From: Chondrosia reniformis
Lineage: Eukaryota; Porifera; Demospongiae; Chondrillida; Chondrillidae
Length of the DNA stretch: 64,000 nt
Direction of reading: 5' to 3'
Assembly: GCA_947172415.1 (NCBI GenBank)
Contig: OX359195.1
Location: forward strand, 5,059,501-5,123,500
The translations under genes were made by a program, and so were the position numbers. The notes under the pieces were generated by a model. It was not told where the DNA came from, searched no databases, and saw only the letters and a program-made list of their open reading frames with translations. The stretch's first letter is position 1; each line of letters starts with the position of its first letter. Of the stretch, positions 12,601-23,700 are shown in pieces.

Positions 12601-15600
12601 TACCTCTGCAGAGGATAGACAGACTGGAGCTGTATGGGGAGGTCACGTGTGGAGCTGTATCAGGACAATGCCATAAACCCACTGAGGCTATGAGACCTAA
12701 AACTAAGCAAGACAAAGGGGAGATACACTTCCAGGGTCACTGATGAATGGTGGATTCCTAAAAACAATTGGTAGAAAGGGATTGAAAGTTCGTATGAAAC
12801 TGTATCCTCATCCAAAATTCTATACGTAGGTTTCCCCTATAGGCAATATGGATTACAGTCTATTCTATTTGTTTTGTTCTTTAACTTCATATTGATGCTA
12901 ACCACATCCACAGGAATATACTAGTCATAAGTAAATTGAGTCAAGATCATAATATTGATTAGAGAAAATGTTACATCTATACACATAAATATGTACGTAA
13001 ATATGTACATAAGTGACAAGCATAAGAACATATGTACGTACTATAGATACATATACAAACATAGGTTTATATACATATTAGTAACTTACTGTTGTAGCCC
13101 TTTCCGCTGATGCCTTTGACTTGATGTACTATAAGAAAAATTATCTATAAAGCCGCATACATATTGAAGTACACATATGGGAATGCACACAGGTTTGTAT
13201 AGCAACTAACTCCATAAACGTACATACGTAATTACATACGTATATATGTATGTACATACGTTTTTATGTAAGTACGTAGATGTGTATTCTATATGGTATA
13301 TAGGTCTTTTTACATAGAAGTACACACGTTATGGCCGGATCGAAGCGTCCAATCTCAAAATTTTTGTTGCAGATACGTACGTATGTACATAAGCTCAAAT
13401 AAACAATCAATTTGTATATAAATGTGTACATTTACAGGTGGTTGTATACTTGTATTACAAGTGACAATGCTAGTGGTTTAAATGAATAGGTACTTAAATT
13501 ACAGAGCTATCATGTTAAATCATCCATTTACTCCCACTGTTACTTGGTAATCAACATTATCTCCATGAGTTTGTAAGTAACACTACATTGAATATCAGAT
13601 ACCTAGGACATGACATAGGAGTGAAAATCACTTAGGCAATGTATACAGCACCATCTACGTAGCTTGAACAGGATTGAGCACCAACATTCATACACACACA
13701 TCTTGATGATAAACCTTTGTGCCTACAAATGTTCATGTGTATGTGTGTAACAGTACATATGTATACATACATATTTCCATAAAAAGGTCCTGTAGAGACA
13801 CAACAGATGGAATACTGCTATTAAACAAACCTCAAGGTATGCATAGATATTGCAGAATAAATTTACTCTATTTCAACCAAATAATTATAATAAATCATCA
13901 CTTACATTTTGAACACATGCTATACGTACCTTCACAAGATTACACAAAAATCAAAATTAATGGTCTGTGAGAGGTGTGCCAGATACGTACGTAAGTAGCC
14001 TTTTGTACCTTCAACAGCAAGTGGCTGAAATATTAGTAATAATTCAATGTAATTATTTGGTTGGAATAGAACAAACTAATTTGGCAGTGTCTAACAGCCA
14101 ACCTAGAAGAATAGCACTACCGACTAAGCACATACGTACGTACATATGCGTACATACGTAATTCTATCCTTATATATGTATGAGAACAGTTTACACTGAT
14201 AAAGCCATTGCAGTACTGGGAACAGTAAAGATGAGCCTACTAAACTCTTAAAAGTACCAAAGCTATCTCTTTACTATTATTTTAGCTGCCATTTAAAAGG
14301 CATCCTTGTACAGATGGCCTGACCAACCAAAACCCTCAAAGCATTTTCTCCATTGTGACATCACAAGAAGTCATATATAAGTACTACACACAGTTTTAAA
14401 AACCGTAAACAAGAGTGTATCAGGTAATTATATTGAACACATCAAACTAGATGCAATACAGACAGTAATTATAATGAACACATCAAACTAGATGCAATAC
14501 AGGCAGTAATTATAATGAACACATCAAACTAGATGCAATACAGGCAGTAATTATAATGAACACATCAAACTAGATGCAATACAGACAGTAATTATAATGA
14601 ACACATCAAACTAGATGCAGTACAGGCAGTAATTATATTGAACACATCAAACTAGATGCAATACAGGCAGTAATTATAATGAACACATCAAACTAGATGC
14701 AATACAGACAGTAATTATAATGAACACATCAAACTAGATGCAATACAGGCAGTAATTATAATGAACACATCAAACTAGATGCAATACAGGCAGTAATTAT
14801 AATGAACACATCAAACTAGATGCAATACAGACAGTAATTATAATGAACACATCAAACTAGATGCAGTACAGGCAGTAATTATAATGAACACATCAAACTA
14901 GATGCAATACGGGTTACAATGCCAAAAAAACATCCTTCGTGTAAAGGCCACTTCTGTATGTATGTATGTACGTACATAAGTATGTACACCCACCTGGAGC
15001 ATTTCAGTTACATAGCAATCTACATACATCTAGGTACGTAAGTATGTACATACATAAATATGTATTATTGACCTTACTGTGCAGAATACAGTGCAATTCA
15101 GTGGTAATAGTAGATAATGTGTGGTGATGTACAGTATAAACTGGCTAACACGAACACACTTTACATGAATTATTGCTTTACATGAACAAACTCGGAAAAC
15201 AGAGTCCCTATAATACAAAAGCTACTGTTTAATTTGTAGGTTAAATTGATGGTTAAACTAATAATTAGTCACCAAATTCTGATAATGATAACAGTATGTA
15301 TGTACGTACGTATTCATGTTAGTATCATATGGAAACAAAGAAGAAACTAAAGTGCCATTTTATTAATTTTAAATTTTTTGTATTAAAACTTCACAAAGAC
15401 ACAGATTAAGTACACATAAGGACTACTTTTAACCATACGTATATGGAACTGTATATTATGCAAAACTTGTATAATTGCAATACTACTGTTTAACAAGAAC
15501 TACTGATAACAAGAACAAAAAGGCATGGTACCCAGGAGTATTCAACAACTTTCCACTGTAATTAAAATCTCTAAACAAGACTTTATATACGTATGTACCT

Positions 15601-18600
15601 ACATACCTACATATATACTTGTGTGCAATTTGGGTACGGTGTCTGCACTTGAGTTACATCATGCATTTAAGAGCTTCAACCCAACTTTGCTGTGGTTACA
15701 GTGTATATATAACAACACATAAACTACAAATTTACTGTAATAATACATCACAAGGTTTACCACAACCCACTTTAGGGTCCAGTGTTCTTATAAGTACGTA
15801 TACGTATTCACATCTGCATATTGTGTCATATATCAACTTGTTTAACTAGACTCTTACTTATTGATGTAGGCCTATATGTAGGCATATATGTAGGCATATA
15901 TGTAAGTATGTATGTCCCCCATCTGGATACCTTCACGTGGTGGGGATGTTGAGTACCTCTATGACCAGTCTATACCACACTACATTATCAGAAGGGTCAT
16001 CCATGCTGGGAAGGTTGACTGGGAGGGGTCAGACTGAAGTCCAGAACAGCCTTCGGAACAGAGGCAGTGGTCTCTGCCAGGATTTACTTTCTTGCCCCAC
16101 TGGTTCTTCCAGGGCTAAGGGTGCAATGGGCCTCGCAAGCCGATTGCACTCTAAGAAGTCATACGCGAAAAAGAAGTCAGGAAAAATGTATGTATGTATG
16201 CAAAGTCTCTATTCCATGTGCATTAAGGCCATCCTCAAGTATACAAATCCAGTCAGGTTTCATTTAGAAGAGGAAGAGGCAACATAATGCGGAAATAGGG
16301 GGTGCCCCCATCCTCCCTAAATGAAACACTGCCAGTATTGTTTAATCGGGATATCAAATTATATACATACATATATTAAGCACCGACAAGTACATACGTA
16401 CATAAACCTCAGGTACTACGTACGTATATAACAGGATAAAGTATACGTACAGTATACCTACGTATGTACCAAAAACCTCAAGTTGTAATGATAGACACAT
16501 CCTAAAGGAAATAAAATACTACATTTGTAAGATTTCCACTATCAATTCATCATGTAGCTCATCTCATCAGTAGGAAGTCGCTGTTACATATAGTAAAAAT
16601 ACATTAAAATTTTCAGTTACTATAGGAATATAGATTGTTGATTTCCACTAGTCTGTGTATATAATCTCAAACATTTGAATAGCCGGCTATATCTTAAAAC
16701 ATGGTGGAGTCAGAAGTATCTTAACAACAGTATTTGGTGGAACACTTTAAAATTTAGGATTTATCAGATTCTATTTGAATGGTCATTGACCAGATTAAAG
16801 ACACTCCCAAGTAATTTCACAAATTGCTGGTTAACTCTCCAAACCACCAATATGAGTTTTCCACTATAGACAGCAACACATCACTTTAATAGGTATTTAC
16901 CCACTTGAAGTACGTAAGTGAATTACATACGTACTGTACCTAAGAGCTCAGTCACTGCATAAAGAGTTGGATGTATTCTATACTTGTAGTGATTGAGTAC
17001 ACATTGACTAAATCACATTTCGTATGAAAATACCTACGTACACCTACAGTATACTATGTTGATTGTTGTACAGGTGTGAAATGGGTTAGTAAGGTGGAAC
17101 CAATAGCAAAGTCAGTCCAAATAAAAACACATGGTTCGGTTCTGTGGGAAATAGATAAATTGCATCATCAACCAAAACTCTCAGTCACAAGTCAGGGTTT
17201 CATGTTGCGGGGGGGGGGGGCTTGGATGTACGTAGGTTGCTACTTAACTATTTTATCAAGGTATGACACTGCCCCCACAAAAATTTTAAAAGACAATTTT
17301 TGCCCCCTTCCCATCCCCTACAAAAATTTCAAACCCTGCAAGTCTTTATCCAAATCTGCTCCTTAGCTTCATATTCATGATAGGCATACATACATACGTA
17401 CATCTAAGGAAGTGGTGTTTAGATTATGCTAGTCATTGACAGCAATTGAGAAGGTACACCTACATACATACATTCAACACAAAGTATCCTGAAAGTAAGT
17501 AAATCTATTTATAAAAAACCCTACAATTTCAGTTTTTCTTACACAAGGGTCCTTGTTAGTCTGAGGCATCAATTTTATTCTCAGAATTTTTCCCATATAG
17601 CTAGCTAGTAAACATACAAATCACATTCACATATCTTATGGCCGTGTACATGTCACACTGTTGAATGGTAAACATGAATCATGTGAATATATAAGTACTT
17701 GTCATTTTATGATACTATTTATAAAACCAATTTAAAACTTGTTCAAGTTTTAGGAAGTAGGATACCAGTTGCATCAGCCAATCCACAGCAAGTTGGCCAT
17801 TACACTGTTGTCACAAATACGTACATATACACATACTGTATATACACATGATACTAATACATTAACACTACTTACACCTTAATAACATTGCTGCTTAAAA
17901 TGCACTAACACAACCACAGCAAGTACTTACAAGCTTTGAACTATGTACGTAATGCATAATGTCACCAAGTTCCATTAACACTACTGACACCTTAATAACA
18001 TTACTGCTTAATACATATATGGCAATCTTCATTGCCTTACAAACTATGCTACATACAGTATAGGATTGATGATAATCTAGCATTGTAGTAAAGATGTATT
18101 TCAGATCCATTGATCAAAGGCCACCTCTGCATGTACTTAACATTTAAACACTTGTTTAAAGAATTGTGTTAAAGTGCTAGAGTAAATGTAAATGAGTTGA
18201 TGCTGTACACACACACTAAATAGAATAGATTTGTTGTGCATCTCGGCTTGTCACCATGCGGTTGGACTTGAGTAATCCTGACACTTGTAGAGCTTGAGCC
18301 GCAGGTGCAACACCACAACGGAGGTTTATATCCCTTGACATAAATCTAGTCAATGCCTGTCAACTCTAGCAGAATACTACTTTACCGATAAACTGAATGT
18401 ACGTGGTGAATTGCGACTTCCTATTGAAACGCTCGATGGAAGATTACCCATTAAGCATTAAGGCTGCATTTACCGAGAATTCGCAATTAAATAACTAAAT
18501 GAGTGGAGAATCATAAACATATTTTCAGAGCGTTCAAACTCTGTATTACATACAATCACACTCCGTGCGAGCCAGGCTATCGTGCCACACCTATATAAGC

Positions 18601-18743
18601 GCAAGGGCGCCCTATAGATTATCAGATAGGAATCCACTGAACTGATGAACTGTAGAAACGTCTCTACACATCCAAAGGTTAGAGTAAGTCAAGTCATTTC
18701 GCTCACCTGTAACTTTTACATGAGATGGCAGGGTCGATGTCAT
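3629..18743 (-). CDS. RAB11FIP: Rab11 family-interacting protein, class I (C2 domain + C-terminal FIP-RBD), eight exons
   Basis: Class I FIPs bind Rab11-GTP through a C-terminal coiled-coil RBD and membrane through an N-terminal C2 domain, acting in endosome recycling. Coding exons in reading order: 18707-18743, 13090-13128, 10624-10717, 6766-7396, 5319-6370, 5077-5186, 4258-4769, 3629-3769. All are bounded by GT-AG and every phase matches, giving 2616 nt or 871 residues. The protein starts MTSTLPSHVKVTV. The C2 domain spans about residues 5-126, with VKGISGKGY, the family's APEWNEDFEF word and a WYELF strand before RGEVKLTVSF. The middle (about 130-800) is Ser/Lys-rich and presumably disordered. 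The end is a coiled coil with DLEDELVKHKIQ, then LKEYNARLLEKV and NPELLES, matching the FIP-RBD consensus. C2 exons 1-3 are short (37, 39 and 94 nt) with introns up to 5.6 kb. Family call is strong; small exon edges are inferred. Confidence 0.88.
7812..8196. repeat. 63-bp minisatellite, about six copies
   Basis: A unit of about 63 bases containing GAAGAGAATGAACA, GGAGAAAGTAT and TTTGCAAATTCATTCAG repeats roughly six times; the first two copies are diverged or shortened. Because 63 is a multiple of three, an open frame runs through the array with a 21-residue period. I regard that as a by-product of the repeat and not as a gene. It lies immediately 5' of the LINE relic and could be the repetitive 5' UTR of that element. 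Confidence 0.8.
8280..9830 (+). pseudogene. Decayed non-LTR retrotransposon reverse transcriptase
   Basis: Stop-riddled plus-strand similarity to LINE reverse transcriptase is readable in order: a HSAQSGFRPTQH word near 8855-8885, GVSQGSILLFTI near 9090-9130, QYADNATM near 9172 (the YADD catalytic box changed to YADN), MKLNAKKTKLLL near 9280-9310, CLGVSIDDGLTW near 9400-9435, then a thumb/C-terminal segment up to the open frame ending at 9815. Several frameshifts and stops make it dead. No endonuclease domain was recognised. It sits antisense in a Rab11-FIP intron. Confidence 0.75.
10718..13089. other. Intron 2 of the Rab11-FIP gene; microsatellite-rich
   Basis: This sequence is AT-rich with many ACATACGTACGT blocks. 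A short perfect inverted repeat lies near 11325-11355 (CAGTCACCTAT / ATAGGTGACTG). Degenerate copies of the Penelope-type element tail are visible near 12195-12260 and 12680-12850. No exon was supported other than those named. Confidence 0.6.
13129..18706. other. Intron 1 of the Rab11-FIP gene (5.6 kb)
   Basis: The largest intron of the gene separates the 37-nt first coding exon from the 39-nt second. It holds TACGTACG microsatellites, the 41-bp array at 14421-14911 and a G10 run near 17210. A 116-codon open frame lies near 15937-16287, in a patch that looks like repeat debris and lacks any recognised domain. Two direct repeats of about 34 bases (TAACACTACT...) lie near 17863 and 17975. The 18240-18640 part is more GC-rich, but nothing in it was identified. 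Confidence 0.55.
14421..14911. repeat. 41-bp tandem repeat, twelve copies, with higher-order order
   Basis: Twelve head-to-tail 41-base units contain AATTATAATGAACACATC and AAACTAGATGCAATACAG. Variant positions (ACAGAC versus ACAGGC junctions, GCAGTACAGG in units 5 and 11) recur with a period of six units (246 bases), so the array grew by duplicating a six-unit block. There are no unique spacers, so it is not CRISPR-like. Confidence 0.92.
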
Positions 18744-19035
18744 TGTCGCCAAGCTGTATCCAAACTAGACACGTGCTACAGACTATTCTGTCAGAGAATT
18801 TCCAATCTTCTTTATCAAAGCAGTGTAGCTAGATCACGCCGTACTGAACCAACCACATTGAATGATAAAACAATACCAGAATAACCGCGCGAGGGTAAAG
18901 TGTCACCTTTTAGCAGTTCTAAGTAACTGTTTGGTCAATTCAAAAGCTTTCAAACTGAGAGAATTACAGTTATACCTGTCTATTAACTGTCTAGGCGTGG
19001 AATTCAAAAGGAATCTCATCTTATCGGTCTTCCGA

Positions 19036-19110
19036 ATATTTCCGCGCTTGTTCATTGTTTGTTTCCGGCTAATGTACAATTTCCGGCGTAGCCATCTTTG
19101 CTTCCTGTCA
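19036..19110 (-). promoter_or_regulatory. Probable promoter / 5' UTR of the Rab11-FIP gene
   Basis: About 290-370 bases upstream of the ATG at 18743, the minus strand carries three ETS-like sites in 60 bases (CGCCGGAAAT, AGCCGGAAAC, GCGGAAATA). A YY1-like AAGATGGCTAC lies just behind an AGGAAG word. Clusters of ETS and YY1 motifs mark TATA-less housekeeping promoters in animals. No ATG-initiated frame runs from this YY1 site, so it would be untranslated. Confidence 0.45.
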
Positions 19111-19387
19111 CTGTAGTGTAATCAATATATAAAATTAATATAGTTAATATGCATTGTAAATTTGTATATTGCATGTGAATCCACAAGGTATAACCATATT
19201 TGAAAATTCTCTCGAGCTATATCCTCTGGTATACATTAACATGAAGGAGATGTACAATTATAGTGTTAACTTAAAGTATATACGTACGTAGCTCAACAGA
19301 TAAGAAAAATATATTAAATTTATACTCTGATTCACAGTAAATTAATTTGTATCAAAAAGGCATTCTCTAATAAGTTACATTAGCTCT

Positions 19388-20723
19388 TCAGGTTTTGTGC
19401 AAAATTTCAAGACATTCTTCAGGGTGGTGAAGTTTCAGATATTGTTCAAACTTGCTAATATCAAGTGTAGAGGTGGTAATTGTTTTGATGACTTTCCATT
19501 GCTTGTTTACCTTAAATGAAAATAGCTTGTGAACCATCATTACTCTTGAATAGTTGCATGGTCCAGGTGAATCAGATTCTCTGCTGGTTAAAAATTTGGC
19601 GAGTGAAAACAGCCTTTCAATGTCTTCATTATCCACCGAAAGGAAATCACAGAAATTACATTGACTTTTGGCAAACAATTGTATGTAGGATCTCAATCTA
19701 TTGTTAGCTCTTTCCACCTCTTCTTGCTGAATAATAGGTATATATATATATATAATACGAATCAAATATACCCATGAATAATTCAATACACCGTCATGTA
19801 TATATCTTGTATCTGTACATATTATGCAGAATATATATAGGCAGATGCATGTATGTAAGTTAAATAAAAACATTCAAAAATGAAGTTAAAAGTAGGGATG
19901 GCACTATAACAGTGATTGGCACATCTAGAAAAAGTAACGAAACAAGAAAGTGATCATATGGTAAGGCTAACATTGCAGAAGTGGCATACTGAAACTTAAC
20001 TATACACATCACTTCTATGTTTGGGCGCATCATGGATATACTAGAAGTAGGGATCGATGCGCCCAAACATAGAAGTGATGTGTATAGTTAAGTTTCAGTA
20101 TGCCACTTCTGCAATGTTAGCCTTACCATATGATCACTTTCTTGTTTCGTTACTTTTTCTAGATGTGCCAATCACTGTTATAGTGCCATCCCTACTTTTA
20201 ACTTCATTTTTGAATGTTTTTATTTAACTTGTATTGCTCCTTTTTTCTTGTTAATATAAAGTTTTCTTGGCGAAAACTCGAAATAAAGTAGCAGAATAGA
20301 CGATATAATAGAGAGCTCTAAATTAAAAAATGGCGTCCGAAAAGATCCCAAATTTGATAAGATGTTTTCTACCGTTCTTTAACATTCAGTTTAGGATATT
20401 AAAGGGTCCATAATCGTTAAGAATACGACTGTATATAGGCCCTGCAAAGCGACTAAGAAATTCGATCGTGGGTAACGGCAGTACCACAAATATTACTCAT
20501 TTGGGTTACTTATTTTATATACAGAGAATTTGAAACTTAATTAAAAAATGGCGTTCAAAGAGGCCCTAAATTTGGCACTTTCAAAAGTAACACGCTTCGG
20601 TTGGAGCGCGTTGAAATCTAGGGTAGCCTATTCCCTAGTTCGGAAACATTCATGACGATTTAGTATTTGCATGTACCTGCGTAAGTTCGCATGTTAGCGC
20701 TAGCTCATTTGAAAAAAGAAGAA

Positions 20724-20754
<31 letters not shown>

Positions 20755-23700
20755 AAGAAAAAATGAGGAATTGCAGAATTTGGCCTATTTCGGTTTAACC
20801 ACTTTGCGAAGGTTTTAGAGCATCGTAACATGTTTTGGCGTTTAGAAAAGCATGCAAAAACGACTGCAAACACACGAATGCAACCGAAAATCTGAACGTT
20901 GTTGATTTATGAGGTGTTAATTGATAATACATTGAATAGGGCGGCCATGTTTTTTTTCGGCCATCCCTACTTATAGAGTACTACCGTACTCTATGATATA
21001 TATCCATGTATAGTGAATTCACGCATATACAGTACTTTTTGGGACGGTTGTCCAGAGCTGACGTTGCAATCGGTAATTGCGACTACCATTTGAACAAACT
21101 TTCCAACTAGAATGATGTCACCATGCATGCGGTAATAACCTTTTACGATCATCGATTGCTATGTCCGGTCTGGACAACCGACCCAAAAAGCACTGTATTA
21201 AATTAAGACAGGTATATGAGAATAAAAAGGAGCTGTCATGGTTCTAGATATATCTATAAAAATACATCTTGGCTCAGTTTAGAAGGAAGTGACAACGTTA
21301 ACTATAGTATAGGTCTGATGGCTTGGCCATTTTTTAAAGTTGTAAAGGTATTCATATTGACCTCATTTTCAGTACTCATACCTCTGGTATTAGCCGAAAC
21401 CATTTATCTTCCTTTATCAGGAGGTTCTCTTCACACAGTGGAATTTTAGCTGAGACTAAGCAGTCATTCGATTGGCTATTCCACACACTAACCCAAAGAA
21501 TTGATGTCAGCAGCTTACAGTAGTCTTCTTGATACTGCATGCAGTAGACACAGCAACAGAAATTAACAAATATCGATTGAATTTATCTTGCAAGTTATAA
21601 GTCATGCATATGGGTATGTAAATCTTTAAAGGGATCATCTTTTAATCTTTTTGAGCACCAAAAAGACCTAGTTTGAACTTGTAAGGTACTCCATGGGACA
21701 AAATGTCTGACAGTACATGGTTTCAATGAAAATATGCATCAGATCAAAAGAGATTGAAAGATAAATCCCTTCAATAAAGATATATGACTTTGAATTAGTT
21801 GATAGAAACCCTTTCATGCATATCATAAATGATTATACCTGAAATATCTGTGATTTGTAGTCTGGATTTCTTCCAATGCCTTCATATTTGCCAGTAAACC
21901 ATTTCCTTGATATGAAGACTGTAGCAAATGTCATACATTCTTTGTCTACACAAAGATTTCTTGCTTTGTCAATAGTAATATGAAGTGTGCCCTTTTCATA
22001 CAGCAACTGAACATGAATTTCACTTGTGGTATCCCGAGCTTGTGGTCCTTTCTATTTAAAAACAGTAAAGACAACTACGTAGTAACAGTTAATTAACATA
22101 TATTTATATACCTTGTTTAAGGAATCAAATGAAGGATTGTATTGCAAACCTGTACATTCCTTATTACACACAGGAATTTGTATGAGTGTTAATATCGTGA
22201 ATTTGCCACTTCTCACATTTTTCATAAATATAAAGTTCACAAAAAACACATACATAGTTTAACATGTTGCCCGAGTCCCAACTAACCAGCTTCTACTATA
22301 CCACAAATTTTACATCATTTTACAATAATTAAGTGATTGCAGTACAGTGGTATCTACAGATCTATAAATATAGGATAATACCAGGGTACTTACAATACTT
22401 TGAAGTGTAATATCAGATACTTCTGAAGTAGCATCTAAGACTGTTTCTGACACCTTCTCTCTCGGACTGGTATCTTGTGTTAATCCATATGGGTCATGAA
22501 TATCAGCTATTATTGTCTGCTAAAAGATTATATAATTATATTAGTACATAGCAAATCATTTGCAGCAGAACCTGATATGGTGGATAATTAAATTTTTAGT
22601 AATTTATAGATTTTGTATATATGTGGCCTACCCTCCTACGTATATCTATACAAGTAAATAAAAAACATTTACGAAAATGATGTTAGAAGTAGGAATAGCA
22701 GTATTCGCCAGTGACTAGTACATCTGCAAAAAGTATCGAGACAAGACAGTGATTATATGATAAGGCTAATCATTCAGAAGTTGCATACTGAAATTTAAGT
22801 AACTTACCATACACTTCTGTGTTTGGGCGCACCATTCCTACTTCGATTATAGCCTTATCATATAATCACTGTCTTGTTTCGATACTTTTTGCGCTAGTCA
22901 CTGGTAAACACTGCCATTCCTACTTCTAACATAATTTTTGTTAATCAAATGTTAGTGTTTGTAGCTTCCTATAACTTGTTGGTGTGTATTTATTGCATCT
23001 CTAGGATCTTGATCATGAGCCGTAATAATATACAGCATCATATATATATAACTGGTAGCTAGCTGCTATTACACAATTAGTTGTTTAGAGGGTGATTATG
23101 AGCCGACCTCCAAGAAGAGGACAACCTCTGAATAAAGGACAAGATGGTGAGTCCGAGCGTGTCCGTTATTTGGAGGTTCCACTGTAATACACTTACTGGT
23201 CTTCCAAACAAATATTGGATTTTTGAATCAACAGTAATTGCAAATGAAATAATTCCGTATTCTTCTAGTTCTTTGATCTGTTCTGTAGCAGTTTCCAAAA
23301 TTTTTTGCTGTAGTTCCACCAAAGTTACAAAGGTAACAATGACTGATCCAGTTTCCCAGGAAATTGGAATAAGAAGCTCTCTTGAGATGCCTAAGTTTTC
23401 AGCTAAGAAATCTCTTGCAGCTATTAGTTTTTCTAAAGGTATTTCATCAGTCCAACCACACCTAACTGAGAGCTTCAAAAAGCCTTTCCAGTCAGAAATA
23501 TCAGATTCTGAATGTTTTGTGCGAATATCTTTGAGCTTGCATAAGCTTTCTTCTAAAACTGGCTTTAGGTTAGCCTTGTATAGATCTAGCTTCTCTCTGA
23601 CTGTTTTTAGGAGGGGCTGAAACTTGTTAACTATTCTCTCAACCATGGAAAAACTGAACCAAACGCTCAGTTGATAGAAAAGAATCCTTATTAGTAAGGT

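Noticed and set aside
14421-14911. CRISPR-like array
   Set aside because: Units are contiguous without spacers, in an animal intron.
15937-16287. 116-codon plus frame
   Set aside because: No recognised domain; neighbouring frames are equally open and the surroundings look like degraded repeat sequence.
18240-18560. GC-richer patch with a possible open minus frame (VAPAAQALQVSG)
   Set aside because: It lies in Rab11-FIP intron 1, and neither splice sites nor a family could be supported. A tRNA was considered, but no cloverleaf was found.
23144-23620. 158-codon plus frame
   Set aside because: It is the antisense shadow of CARD-gene exon 2, whose minus frame has matching splice phases.
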